A DNA stretch of 64,000 bases from Clostridiaceae bacterium M8S5 (GTDB lineage: Bacteria; Bacillota; Clostridia; Tissierellales; MCWD3). Made by a program: the position numbers and the translations under genes. The notes under the pieces were generated by a model. It worked only from the letters and a program-made list of their open reading frames with translations, ran no database searches and was not told the origin of the DNA. Numbering within the stretch: the first letter of the stretch is position 1; the number at the start of each line of letters is the position of its first letter. The stretch is from positions 3,658,001-3,722,000 of the forward strand of contig CP118523.1 in assembly GCA_029227815.1 (NCBI GenBank), given 5' to 3'. This document shows, in pieces, positions 1 to 8,409 of the stretch.

Positions 1-130
1 CGTTTTTAAATCCACTCAAGTTTATGCTACCACTCATTCTTATAAATCCTGCTAGTTCAGCTATCTGACAACATTTTTTAGTCATATTTATTCTAGCTAT
101 TTCATTTTTGGTTTTTGACGAAAACGACAT
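1..130 (-). CDS. whiA: Sporulation/division regulator WhiA, N-terminal fragment
   Basis: Only the first 43 codons are in the window; the gene runs off the left edge. The start ATG is at 130-128 with AGGAG about 10 bases upstream (plus-strand ctcct at 141-145). The translation begins MSFSSKTKNEIARI, then has KKCCQIAELAGFIRMSGS, which matches the start of WhiA: a short helix followed by the KCC-AEL-A-IR-G segment of its LAGLIDADG-like domain. WhiA is a DNA-binding protein that usually sits directly after rapZ and yvcK. Here it is read in the same direction as those genes but is separated from them by about 4 kb of other genes. Identification is from sequence memory and synteny; the fragment is short. 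Confidence 0.82.
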   Translation of the reverse strand, partial: MSFSSKTKNEIARINMTKKCCQIAELAGFIRMSGSINLSGFKN

Positions 131-323
131 CTGATATCTTCTCCTAACTATTATCCTGCTTATATGTTATATCTCTCTAGCATTTTTAAATATAACATAC
201 ATATAAGTTACACAACTTATAAAAATATATACATTATCAATTTATCATATTATTTGTGTAATTTCAACTATCAAAGACCATTCTTATAGATATTAAAATT
301 ATTATAATATATTATTGCTTTAG

Positions 324-352
324 TTGCCATACTTTTATTAATAATATATAAT
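324..352 (+). promoter_or_regulatory. Probable sigma-A promoter of the M42 peptidase gene
   Basis: TTGCCA (324-329) and TATAAT (347-352) are separated by 17 bases. The predicted start would give a leader of roughly 70 bases before the M42 gene. The surrounding DNA is extremely AT-rich, so chance matches are possible. Confidence 0.5.
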
Positions 353-428
353 ATTTATAAATTTAGTCTAATATAGTATGTATTTATATTAGTTTTGTTA
401 TAAACTTAATTTAAAAGGAGTGTTGTAT

Positions 429-1472
429 ATGTTATTTAATAAAGAATATGTTGTAAATTTTCTAGCAGATCTATTAAATACACCTAGTCCAACTGGTGAT
501 ACTTCTAAAGCTATAGCTCTTGTTGATAGTGAGTTTAAAAAGATGGGCATTAAAACATATAAAACATCTAAAAATGCTTTGGTAGCTACTATTGATGGTC
601 AAAATACCAGCTACCAGAAAACGTTATCAGGTCACGTTGATACTCTAGGTGGTATGGTAAAAGATATAAAACCCAGTGGCCGTATCATATTTACTCAACT
701 TGGTGGATATGCCTTTAATGCTGTAGAAGGAGAATATTGCACTATCAGCACTAGTGAAGGTAAAGAATACACTGGAACTATACTTATAAATAAAGCTTCA
801 ACTCATGTTCATGGAGCAAAAACGAAATCTACTGAACGTAGTGAGGAAAATATGGAAATAAGGCTAGATGAAGTTGTTAAATCCGATAAAGATACTAAAG
901 ATTTAGGAATTGATATCGGAGATTTTGTTTATCTCAATCCAAGAGTAGAAATAACTGATAGTGGCTTTATTAAATCCAGGCATCTTGATGATAAGGCTGG
1001 CATTGCTTCTATAATGGGTGCTTGCAAATACATAACTGAAAACAATATCAAACTACCTCATACGGTTAATTTGTTTATTAGTAACTATGAAGAAGTTGGA
1101 CATGGAGCTTCTAGTGGCATACCAGAAAATACAAAAGAATTTGTAGCTATAGACATGGCTGCTCTAGGTGAAGGTCAAAGCTCTGATGAATACAATGTAA
1201 CTATATGTGCAAAGGATTCTAGTGGTCCTTATGATTTTGAACTTAGAAAGAAATTGATTAAATTAGCTAAAGATAACAACCTTGACTACAAAGTTGATAT
1301 CTATCCTTTCTACGGATCAGATGCAAGTGCAGCTATGAGAGCTGGTGGAAATTTCAAGCATGGTTTGATTGGACCTGGTGTTGACGCTTCTCATTCTCTA
1401 GAAAGAACCCATGTTAATGCATTAGAAAATACAACCAAACTTTGTATCGCTTATATGATGGATCAAGCTTAA
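429..1472 (+). CDS. M42 family metallopeptidase (aminopeptidase)
   Basis: A dinuclear-metal aminopeptidase of the M42 family (FrvX/YsdC/glutamyl aminopeptidase type), expected to trim cytosolic peptides. Visible metal-site motifs are GHVDTLGG near residue 69, HLDDKAG, the NYEEVGHG segment carrying the catalytic and metal-binding glutamates, and a C-terminal DASHSLERTH histidine. At 347 residues it is full length. A reading from GTG at 420 is open, but ATG 429 is preferred because AAAAGGAG lies 8 bases ahead of it. It is a lone plus-strand gene with its own promoter and terminator, between whiA and pruA, and appears to be part of an insertion into the yvcK-whiA region. Exact substrate preference cannot be told. 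Confidence 0.88.
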   Translation: MLFNKEYVVNFLADLLNTPSPTGDTSKAIALVDSEFKKMGIKTYKTSKNALVATIDGQNTSYQKTLSGHVDTLGGMVKDIKPSGRIIFTQLGGYAFNAVEGEYCTISTSEGKEYTGTILINKASTHVHGAKTKSTERSEENMEIRLDEVVKSDKDTKDLGIDIGDFVYLNPRVEITDSGFIKSRHLDDKAGIASIMGACKYITENNIKLPHTVNLFISNYEEVGHGASSGIPENTKEFVAIDMAALGEGQSSDEYNVTICAKDSSGPYDFELRKKLIKLAKDNNLDYKVDIYPFYGSDASAAMRAGGNFKHGLIGPGVDASHSLERTHVNALENTTKLCIAYMMDQA

Positions 1473-1476
1473 CAAA

Positions 1477-1515
1477 AAACTTGAGAATATTTATATATTT
1501 TATTCTCAAGTTTTT
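1477..1515 (+). terminator. Rho-independent terminator after the M42 peptidase gene
   Basis: An inverted repeat with arms AACTTGAGAATA and TATTCTCAAG, followed by TTTTT, begins a few bases after the stop codon. Confidence 0.85.
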
Positions 1516-1614
1516 ATTATTTATATTTACAATGAGTGTAATATATCTTTTTGTTGAAATTAATTCCATATCAAGATATAATATTTTTATATTTCTGAAT
1601 ATTTTTAAAGTAAA

Positions 1615-1840
1615 TTAATAGTATATTCTCTTCGAGTCTACTTATCTAAGGGCTAAGCCTATGATTTTTAGACCGATAGGGTATAATTAGGAAACTATTA
1701 TGCCTCCCGGTGTGGAAAGGAGAGATAATTGTTTGAATATAGCTTGCTGATTAAGCCAGTATTTTTTGATGTATGCATATTCTCTTTTATAACTCCTTTT
1801 AATAAATAGCGGGAAACAGAAGTTTATTAAACAAAGGAGG
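1615..1840 (+). promoter_or_regulatory. Structured pruA leader with a Shine-Dalgarno-sequestering stem (candidate riboswitch)
   Basis: This gene-free stretch between the upstream terminator and pruA has nested small hairpins, for example CCTAT/ATAGG around 1664-1680 and a GAAA-capped stem around 1684-1702. Near the gene, CTCCTTT (1793-1799) plus TAATAAA (1800-1806) can pair with TTTATTA (1823-1829) plus AAAGGAG (1833-1839), burying the pruA Shine-Dalgarno. A second copy of AAAGGAG at 1716-1722 can pair with the same CTCCTTT, so the two structures exclude each other. TCCCG (1705-1709) is also complementary to CGGGA in the hairpin loop (1810-1814). This is the layout of a translational switch, but I could not match it to a known riboswitch or T-box class, and no ligand is claimed. 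Confidence 0.55.
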
Positions 1841-1847
1841 ATTTTTT

Positions 1848-3479
1848 GTGTATAATGCTTATTTTGGAGTAAAAAAACCTGAAAATGAACCTGTGCTTTC
1901 TTACGCTGTGGGTAGCATTGAAAGGGCTAAATTGAAAGAAAAATTAAATGAACTAAAGCAAGCGGAAATTGAAATACCTTTAATTATAGGTGGTAAGGAA
2001 GTACGTACAGGTAATACTGCTAAATGCATAATTCCACATGATAAAAATCATGTGTTAGCAACATATCATATAGCAGGTAAGAAAGAAATTGAACAAGCTA
2101 TTAAATCAGCTTTAGACGCAAGAAAAGAATGGGAAGCTATGCCTTGGCAACATAGAGCATCTATATTTTTAAAAGCTGCTGAACTTTTAGCTGGCCCTTA
2201 CAGATATGCTATAAATGCTGCAACTATGCTTGGTCAGAGCAAAACTGCTTATCAAGCTGAAATTGACTCTGCATGTGAAATAATTGATTTCTTGAGATTC
2301 AATGCACATTTCATGTCTCAGATATATAATGAGCAACCCGCATCAACTAATAATGCTTGGAATAGAATAGAATATCGACCTCTTGAAGGCTTTGTTTTAG
2401 CTGTAACTCCATTTAATTTCACTGCTATTGGAGGTAACCTAGCTGCTAGCCCTGCTATGATGGGAAATGTAGTTGTATGGAAACCTTCTGCTGCTGCAAT
2501 ATACTCAAATTATTTACTTATGAAAATATTTAAAGAAGCAGGATTACCTGACGGTGTAATCAACTTTATACCTAGCTCAGGTAGTGAAATCGGTAGCATT
2601 GCTTTTAGCCACAAAGACTTTGCAGGAGTGCATTTCACAGGCTCTACTGAGGTATTTAACACTATGTGGCGTTCTATTGGTCAAAATATAAATAAGTATG
2701 GTTCTTACCCTAAAATAGTCGGTGAAACTGGTGGAAAGGATTTTGTATTTGCCCACATGGATGCTGATATAGATTCTCTTAGGACTGCACTCATACAAGG
2801 AGCTTTTGAATTCCAAGGTCAAAAATGTTCAGCTGCATCTAGAGCTTATATCCCCGAGAGTATATGGAGTTCTCTAAAGCAACAATTGATTGATGAAGTA
2901 TCAACTATTAAAATGGGTGATGTTGAAGACTTTAGTAATTTTGTAAGTGCTGTAATTGATAAAAAATCATTTGACAAAATCAATGAATATATTGACTATG
3001 TCAAAAACTCGGATGACGCTACAATCATATGTGGCGGTAAATCTGATGATAGTAAGGGTTATTTTGTTCAACCAACTATTATTGTCGCTAATAGTGCACA
3101 CTTTAAAACTATGACTGAAGAAATATTTGGCCCAGTGCTTACTATATATGTTTATAAGGATGAAGATTTTGATAAAACTCTAAATCTATGCGATGAATCG
3201 ACTCCTTACGCATTGACTGGTGCTATTTTCTCTAAAGATAGAAGTGTTCTTGTTAAAATGGAAAATGCTCTTAAACACTCTGCTGGAAATCTATACATCA
3301 ATGATAAACCTACAGGTGCCGTTGTAGGACAACAGCCATTTGGAGGTGGAAGAGCTTCTGGTACTAATGACAAGGCAGGTAGTAAGCTTAATCTGCTTCG
3401 TTGGACGAACCCTAGGGTTATTAAGGAAACCTTTGTTTCACCTAAGGATTATAAATATCCTTTTATGGAATCTAAGTAA
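1848..3479 (+). CDS. pruA: L-glutamate gamma-semialdehyde dehydrogenase (1-pyrroline-5-carboxylate dehydrogenase)
   Basis: An aldehyde dehydrogenase superfamily enzyme that oxidises glutamate semialdehyde to glutamate with NAD, the second step of proline and arginine/ornithine breakdown. Its 543 residues match the stand-alone PruA/RocA form rather than the long PutA fusion. Visible signatures are the P-F-N-F segment of the cofactor site, the VGETGGKDF catalytic glutamate loop, and FEFQGQKCSAASR with the catalytic cysteine. The start is GTG at 1848, placed by AGGAGG seven bases upstream. No proline dehydrogenase is adjacent, so the substrate supply is not visible here. The long leader suggests translational control by ligand or structure. 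Confidence 0.93.
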   Translation: MYNAYFGVKKPENEPVLSYAVGSIERAKLKEKLNELKQAEIEIPLIIGGKEVRTGNTAKCIIPHDKNHVLATYHIAGKKEIEQAIKSALDARKEWEAMPWQHRASIFLKAAELLAGPYRYAINAATMLGQSKTAYQAEIDSACEIIDFLRFNAHFMSQIYNEQPASTNNAWNRIEYRPLEGFVLAVTPFNFTAIGGNLAASPAMMGNVVVWKPSAAAIYSNYLLMKIFKEAGLPDGVINFIPSSGSEIGSIAFSHKDFAGVHFTGSTEVFNTMWRSIGQNINKYGSYPKIVGETGGKDFVFAHMDADIDSLRTALIQGAFEFQGQKCSAASRAYIPESIWSSLKQQLIDEVSTIKMGDVEDFSNFVSAVIDKKSFDKINEYIDYVKNSDDATIICGGKSDDSKGYFVQPTIIVANSAHFKTMTEEIFGPVLTIYVYKDEDFDKTLNLCDESTPYALTGAIFSKDRSVLVKMENALKHSAGNLYINDKPTGAVVGQQPFGGGRASGTNDKAGSKLNLLRWTNPRVIKETFVSPKDYKYPFMESK

Positions 3480-3497
3480 TAATATAACACAACTAAT

Positions 3498-3529
3498 AAA
3501 AGAGCAGAATCGTTGAACTGCTCTTTTTT
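3498..3529 (+). terminator. Terminator after pruA
   Basis: AAAAGAGCAG and CTGCTCTTTTTT form a 10-bp stem with a U-run. It may work in both directions, since the next gene converges from the right. Confidence 0.85.
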
Positions 3530-3568
3530 ATATATTTTTACTATTTATTACATTTTCTTTATCTTCTG

Positions 3569-4024
3569 TTATGGTTTTAATGCTATGTATATATCAACTT
3601 TTGTATTGTTTAAATCACTCATATTATGATACTCTTCAAAATCATACGTATATGCTCTGTCTAAATTCATGCTCCATATTGCTTCCCAAATCTCTCCAAC
3701 TATTTTTTTCACATTACCTTTGGCTGTAAATTTAGCATATTTTCCAGCTGGTATTGTTGTGTTTGTGAACTTATCACCACATATCTGTTTTTTTATCTCT
3801 TTGCCTATCATAAATTTATATGGTTTTGTATAATCACCTTCATAGTCATAGTAAATACCCAATACATTCTCTTGTGTTTTGTCTGATATTTTACTGTATA
3901 TATCTTTTGTATTAAACATAACCCACATATCTGATATATCTTTAACTGCTTTTTCTATGTTGTTTATCTTTTTTGTTATACCTATAACAACTCGTTTTTC
4001 TATAGTAACAATTTCATAATTCAT
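3569..4024 (-). CDS. GyrI-like/effector-binding domain protein
   Basis: A 151-residue stand-alone small-molecule-binding protein of the GyrI-like/SOUL fold, closest in pattern to the C-terminal effector domains of AraC- and MerR-type regulators. The sequence shows the two-fold repeat typical of the family: an N-terminal strand pair (YEIVTIEKRVVIGI), a mid GIYYDYEGDYTKPYKFMIG segment, then IPAGKYAKFTAKG and a C-terminal acidic FEEYH followed by VDIYIALKP. There is no DNA-binding domain. It has AGGAGG eight bases before the ATG. It is a lone minus-strand gene between pruA and the yvcK operon. A sensor, drug-binding or minor hydrolase role is possible; its partner is unknown. Confidence 0.75.
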   Translation of the reverse strand: MNYEIVTIEKRVVIGITKKINNIEKAVKDISDMWVMFNTKDIYSKISDKTQENVLGIYYDYEGDYTKPYKFMIGKEIKKQICGDKFTNTTIPAGKYAKFTAKGNVKKIVGEIWEAIWSMNLDRAYTYDFEEYHNMSDLNNTKVDIYIALKP

Positions 4025-4192
4025 ATTTGATGCCTCCTATGTTTTATTTTTATATTAACAAAGCAATGTGGACATCAGTGTGTCATGGATTAATTATTCG
4101 TAAAAAAATTATAAGTTTCCTAGCATTTTTTCTTAATTCTAACATTAAACATGCGTTATTTTCCTCTTTTGTATAAGTTTGCGTATAATTAA

Positions 4193-4215
4193 AGAGCTAT
4201 CGAAAAGATAGCTCT
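4193..4215 (-). terminator. Hairpin terminator downstream of the HD hydrolase gene
   Basis: AGAGCTATC and GATAGCTCT form a 9-bp stem beginning about 8 bases after the stop. The following U-tract is short (UUUAAUU), so termination may be partial. Confidence 0.6.
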
Positions 4216-4222
4216 AGTCTAT

Positions 4223-4831
4223 TTATTGATTATTAGTATCAAAATATTCATATGCATCTTGTAATAATGGGTGTATTAAATGAGCAGTTTTATATAAGTA
4301 TTTTATAAATATATCTACCCCACATTCTAATGAAGTATCTAACCCTTGTTTTAACTCTTTTATATACGGTGGATTCCCACCTTGATCCCACTCTATTTTA
4401 TCAGCTATAAATACTGCACTTTCTAGCTTACTTGGATGTGCTTTTAATGTGGTATGATGTGCTATTGCACTTAATATCTCTTCATCTTTTACACCGAAGA
4501 TCAGTCTAGCTATCTCTGCCGATAGCTTTTGGTGTATCAAATTTGGATACTCTCTTTCTTGTTTTACTATATCTAAATTTAACGACTGGGCTACCTCTAT
4601 TTTACTCTCATTTGGTATCACTGCACTAATATCATGTAAATACCCTGCTATCTCTGCTTTCTGTTCATTTGTTTTATATAAACGCGCTAGCTCTACAGCT
4701 TTAGAAGCTACTCTACTTGTATGTTCGCTGACTATAGATTTATCGTATAAATCCAGTATTCTAATACATTCATGTTTTATACTGTTATCTTTATTAACTT
4801 TGTTTTTTAGCTCTTCTAGTAAATTATGCAT
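4223..4831 (-). CDS. YqeK-like HD-domain hydrolase
   Basis: A 202-residue HD-superfamily metal-dependent phosphohydrolase. The ligands are visible in order: SEHTSRV near residue 35, GYLHDIS with the HD pair, LIHQKLSAEIA, AIAHHTTLKA, and ESAVFIADKIEWD. This order matches YqeK (bis(5'-nucleosyl)-tetraphosphatase, symmetrical), which degrades Ap4A-type alarmones. YqeK normally sits with nadD and rsfS. Here the gene overlaps the yvcK stop by 8 bases (ATGCATAA), so it is translationally coupled to yvcK. Substrate is inferred from family resemblance only; it may be a paralogue of the usual YqeK. Confidence 0.72.
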   Translation of the reverse strand: MHNLLEELKNKVNKDNSIKHECIRILDLYDKSIVSEHTSRVASKAVELARLYKTNEQKAEIAGYLHDISAVIPNESKIEVAQSLNLDIVKQEREYPNLIHQKLSAEIARLIFGVKDEEILSAIAHHTTLKAHPSKLESAVFIADKIEWDQGGNPPYIKELKQGLDTSLECGVDIFIKYLYKTAHLIHPLLQDAYEYFDTNNQ

Positions 4832-5828
4832 TATTTACTCCTTTTAATCCGAATGAATTTTTAAGCAATTCTAATATCTCCCTACTTACTTTTTGAGCAT
4901 CATGTCTAATATAGCTTTTTTTGATATCAACAAAGTTTCCTTGTATAAGTTTTATTCCTAGCGTTTTCAATTTTTCTTCTTCACCCTGTGTTGGCACTAC
5001 AGGCTTTGCACCATCTTTTTTGTAGTATTTTGTGAGTATATCATCTGGTATTATTTCACCATTTGCTATAACGTAATCTATAACATTCCTATTAGCATGA
5101 TCTATGATACTTTCTACATGCTGTAAAACAGTATAAGTGTCTGTTTCTCCGGGTTGTGTCATTATGTTTGATATATATATACATTTTGCTTTAGAGTCAT
5201 ATATAGTAGCAGATATGTTTTTTATTAGAAGGTTTGGTATTATACTTGTGTATAAGCTTCCTGGTCCTAATATAACTATATCAGCTTCTTTTATTGCCAC
5301 TAATGCTTCATCTGTTGGTATACATGTTTCTGGCTCTATAGATATACGTTTTATATATGTTTTATTTTCTATGCAGTATTTTGGTATATTAGATTCTCCA
5401 CATACTTCTTTGTCATTGCTGAGTATCGCTCTGAGTCTCACATCTTGAAGCGTCATTGGTAAAACCTTTCCTGTTACTGCTAAAACATTATTCATTTCTT
5501 TTATTGCTGTCTCAAAACTATCACATATTCCATTCATAGCAGCTATGAACAGGTTTCCAAAGCTTTGATCTTTTAAATTTCCATCTGTAAATCTATACTG
5601 CAACAGTTTCTCCATTATTGGCTCTGTATTTGCCAACGACAATAGACAACTCCTAATATCTCCCGGTGGTAACATCCCTAAATCTTCTCTAAGTATTCCT
5701 GATCCACCACCATCATCTGCTACAGTTACTATTGCTGTTATATTTTTTGTATATTTTTTTAATCCTCTAAGTAGTACAGAAAGCCCTGTCCCTCCACCTA
5801 TTGCGACTATTTTAGGATGTCTTTGCAT
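4824..5828 (-). CDS. yvcK: Gluconeogenesis factor YvcK/MgfK family
   Basis: A 334-residue CofD/UPF0052-fold protein. The N-terminal IVAIGGGTGLSVLLRGLK is the nucleotide-sugar-binding loop, followed by VTVADDGGGSGILREDLG and PPGDIRSCLLSLAN, all hallmark YvcK motifs; ILGPGSLYTSIIPNLL is the later conserved strand-loop. In Bacillus, YvcK is needed for growth on gluconeogenic carbon and for cell-wall homeostasis and binds UDP-sugars. It starts with ATG after GGGAGG, about 35 bases after rapZ, and its 3' end overlaps the HD hydrolase gene. The rapZ-yvcK-whiA order is normal, but whiA has been displaced. Confidence 0.94.
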   Translation of the reverse strand: MQRHPKIVAIGGGTGLSVLLRGLKKYTKNITAIVTVADDGGGSGILREDLGMLPPGDIRSCLLSLANTEPIMEKLLQYRFTDGNLKDQSFGNLFIAAMNGICDSFETAIKEMNNVLAVTGKVLPMTLQDVRLRAILSNDKEVCGESNIPKYCIENKTYIKRISIEPETCIPTDEALVAIKEADIVILGPGSLYTSIIPNLLIKNISATIYDSKAKCIYISNIMTQPGETDTYTVLQHVESIIDHANRNVIDYVIANGEIIPDDILTKYYKKDGAKPVVPTQGEEEKLKTLGIKLIQGNFVDIKKSYIRHDAQKVSREILELLKNSFGLKGVNNA

Positions 5829-5864
5829 CTATAATCCTCCCTTTATAATTATACTAACTAACAA

Positions 5865-6731
5865 TTACTGTCTTTTGTTTTTGTAGCTATCTCTATGGTT
5901 TATAGCTACTTTATGGCCATTTATCTTTAGGTAATCATAAAGGTAGTTAGCAATCGTCACAGACCTATGTTTACCTCCTGTACACCCTATCGCTATCATC
6001 AGTTGCATCTTTCCTTCTTTTATATACAGTGGTATTAAAAAGTCTATCATATCTGTTAGTTTGTCAATAAATATTTTTGTATCATTCCACTTCATTACAT
6101 AGTCCTTAACTTTTTTATCATTGCCTGTCATTGGTCTAAGATCATCTATATAGTGTGGATTAGGTAAGAATCTAACATCAAATACTAGATCGGCATCTAT
6201 TACTATTCCATGCTTGTATCCAAATGATGATATTGATACTATAAAATTATCTACTTCTTTACCTTCTAAAAATAATTTTTTAATTTCTTCTTTTAACATT
6301 CCTGTAGTAAAGTTACTAGTGTTAATTATAAAATCTGACTTTTCTCTAACCTTTTTTAATATCTCTCTTTCCTTATCTATTCCTTCTACAATGCTTCCTT
6401 GAGGATTAAGAGGGTGTGGTCTTCTAAGTTCTTTATACCTATGAATCAATATATTGTCATCACAATCTAAAAATAGCATTTTGTAATCGTAACCATCAGC
6501 TTTTAATTCATCTAAGTTCTCAAATAAGTCATTAAAAAACTTACCTCCTCTAACATCTACAACCAATGCTACTTTTTTTATTCTGTCTTTTGACTGAATA
6601 TATAAATCTATAAATTTTGGAATCAAAGACGGTGGCAGGTTGTCCATACAATAGTAACCTATATCTTCCATTATCTTCATTGCTTGACTTCTTCCTGCTC
6701 CTGATAATCCTGTTATTATGACAAACTCCAT
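5865..6731 (-). CDS. rapZ: RNase adapter / nucleotide-binding protein RapZ (YvcJ)
   Basis: A 288-residue P-loop protein of the RapZ/YvcJ family. The Walker A is GLSGAGRS at residues 8-15, followed by the family segment GYYCMDNLPPSLI. Later come the Walker B-like LFLDCDD, RRPHPL, a NPHYIDDLRPMTG segment, and the C-terminal IGCTGGKHRSV and NHRD motifs. YvcJ hydrolyses ATP and GTP; in E. coli RapZ steers RNase E to the GlmZ RNA, though that pathway is not expected in Clostridia. It lies 11 bases after the PHP gene and has AAGGAG ahead of its ATG, consistent with one operon with murB and yvcK. Confidence 0.94.
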   Translation of the reverse strand: MEFVIITGLSGAGRSQAMKIMEDIGYYCMDNLPPSLIPKFIDLYIQSKDRIKKVALVVDVRGGKFFNDLFENLDELKADGYDYKMLFLDCDDNILIHRYKELRRPHPLNPQGSIVEGIDKEREILKKVREKSDFIINTSNFTTGMLKEEIKKLFLEGKEVDNFIVSISSFGYKHGIVIDADLVFDVRFLPNPHYIDDLRPMTGNDKKVKDYVMKWNDTKIFIDKLTDMIDFLIPLYIKEGKMQLMIAIGCTGGKHRSVTIANYLYDYLKINGHKVAINHRDSYKNKRQ

Positions 6732-6742
6732 GCTATCACTCC

Positions 6743-7480
6743 TTATTCAGTCTTCCTTATGTTAATTATTTTGTCAATATTAATTTTAGACTCCAATACT
6801 CTTTTCATTGATTTCTCAAAATCACCTACTCTGTTTGGGTGGTGTGCATCACTGCCTAGTACAAAGTTTACATTATGCTTTGCAGCTTTTATTATATTAT
6901 CAACTGTCAAATGTCCATGCTTTGCATTTATCTCTAGTGCTACATTTTTTTTAGCTGCTGCTATCGCCAATCTATCTATATCTACATCTAATTTTGCTCC
7001 TGGGTGAGTTATAATGTCTATAGGGTATCTGTTTATTGCTTTAATCAATGCATTTGTATTTAAATCTATCATTTTATCATGAATTTTTTTCGATTTTTTA
7101 GCCAGTGTATTTAAAATAAATATTCTAAAGTTATCTTTTATACTATTCATTAAAACTCCATAGTGGAACCCAACGGATATCATGTCAAAATATTTTATCA
7201 TATCATCATCTACATCTATATCACCTTCGTAGCTAACTATATTAGATTCTACTCCAAGCAATATTTCTATCTTGCTATATTTTTTGTTATAATAATCTAT
7301 TTCTTCTCTCATCTTTGGCAATTTCTTTTTACTTATTCCAAAACCTATATGTCCAGGTCCATGATCACATATTGCTATTTTTTCTAGACCTACTTTTATT
7401 GCGCTTTTTATATTGTCCTCTATTGTGCCTTTCCCATGACTATATATTGTATGTGTATGATAATCAGCATATACTTTCAT
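6743..7480 (-). CDS. PHP-domain phosphoesterase (first of two)
   Basis: A 245-residue PHP-superfamily metal-dependent phosphoesterase of the YcdX/histidinol-phosphatase-like branch. Metal ligands are visible as DYHTHTIYSHG at the N terminus, ICDHGPGH, the LLGVESN glutamate, IITHPGAK, and LGSDAHHP near the C terminus. The start is taken as ATG 7480, because AGGAG lies 8 bases upstream; an upstream in-frame codon at 7501 lies inside murB. It follows the murB stop by two bases. A related gene lies next to hprK at 12.7 kb. The substrate is unknown; in many Clostridia a PHP gene sits in this same position. Confidence 0.88.
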   Translation of the reverse strand: MKVYADYHTHTIYSHGKGTIEDNIKSAIKVGLEKIAICDHGPGHIGFGISKKKLPKMREEIDYYNKKYSKIEILLGVESNIVSYEGDIDVDDDMIKYFDMISVGFHYGVLMNSIKDNFRIFILNTLAKKSKKIHDKMIDLNTNALIKAINRYPIDIITHPGAKLDVDIDRLAIAAAKKNVALEINAKHGHLTVDNIIKAAKHNVNFVLGSDAHHPNRVGDFEKSMKRVLESKINIDKIINIRKTE

Positions 7481-7482
7481 TT

Positions 7483-8409
7483 TTATTCTCCTATATAACA
7501 ATTTGGTATTATCTTCACTTCTGTTTCTAATTCTACTGAAAATTTATCTTTCACTGTCTTCTTTACTATTTCTATTAAAGTCATCACCTGCTCTGATGTA
7601 GCATTACCTAAGTTAACTATAAACCCACAATGCTTATCTGAGACTTGTGCATCTTTATATCTTAGTCCTTTTAATCCAGCTGCTTCTATGAGTCTTGCTG
7701 CATAATCCCCTTCAGGCCTTTTAAATGTACTTCCTGCGCTAGGTAAGCTAAGTGGTTGTTTAGTTGTCCTCTTAACTGTTAACTCGTCCATATAAGCCTT
7801 TATATCGTCATATACACCTTCTTTAAGTGTCATCTTAGTTTCTAGTACTATCAAATCTTCTTCTTGTACTCTACTATGTCTATATCGAAAATCCATATCT
7901 TCACTACTATATACGTATATATTTCCTTTTTTATCTGTACATTTTACACTTGATACAATCTGACTCATCTCAAACCCATATGCACCAGCATTCATAGCAA
8001 CAGCTCCACCTATAGAGCCAGGTATTCCACTACCACCTTCCATTCCTGTTAGGGAATTTTTCAGTGCTAATTTCCCTACTGATGATAGCAATGCTCCACA
8101 CTCAGCAGTGATTGTATCTCCTTCTACTATAACTTTGTTCATATTATCTGCTAGTTTTATTACAATTCCTTTTATACCATCATCTGAGACTAAAAGGTTT
8201 GTACCGTTTCCTATTATGTATGGATTAATATTAAGCTCATCACATACTTTTAATGCTAATACTACATCTTTAGAATCTTTAGGCAATACTAATACACTCG
8301 CATTGCCTCCTATTTTAAAATAAGTATGCCTTTTCATAGGCTCATCTACTAGAATCTCCCCTAAAAAACCTCTCTCTATAAGGTTTTGGTTTATATTTAT
8401 ACTACTCAA
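7483..8409 (-). CDS. murB: UDP-N-acetylenolpyruvoylglucosamine reductase
   Basis: The FAD enzyme that reduces UDP-GlcNAc-enolpyruvate to UDP-MurNAc in peptidoglycan synthesis. The 308-residue protein has the FAD-binding HTYFKIGGNA, NPYIIGNGTNLLVSDDG and GMEGGSGIPGSIGGAVAMNAGAYG segments, then RYRHSR and the C-terminal PSAGSTFKRPEG, which contains the catalytic serine of the type II (Gram-positive) form. The start is TTG at 8409, decided by AGGAG seven bases upstream. It is first in a murB-PHP-rapZ-yvcK-HD operon. Confidence 0.95.
   Translation of the reverse strand: MSSININQNLIERGFLGEILVDEPMKRHTYFKIGGNASVLVLPKDSKDVVLALKVCDELNINPYIIGNGTNLLVSDDGIKGIVIKLADNMNKVIVEGDTITAECGALLSSVGKLALKNSLTGMEGGSGIPGSIGGAVAMNAGAYGFEMSQIVSSVKCTDKKGNIYVYSSEDMDFRYRHSRVQEEDLIVLETKMTLKEGVYDDIKAYMDELTVKRTTKQPLSLPSAGSTFKRPEGDYAARLIEAAGLKGLRYKDAQVSDKHCGFIVNLGNATSEQVMTLIEIVKKTVKDKFSVELETEVKIIPNCYIGE

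Noticed and set aside
1615..1840. Assigning the pruA leader to 6S RNA, T-box, glycine, lysine, SAM, cobalamin, TPP or c-di-GMP classes
   Set aside because: The conserved core sequences of these classes were looked for and not found.
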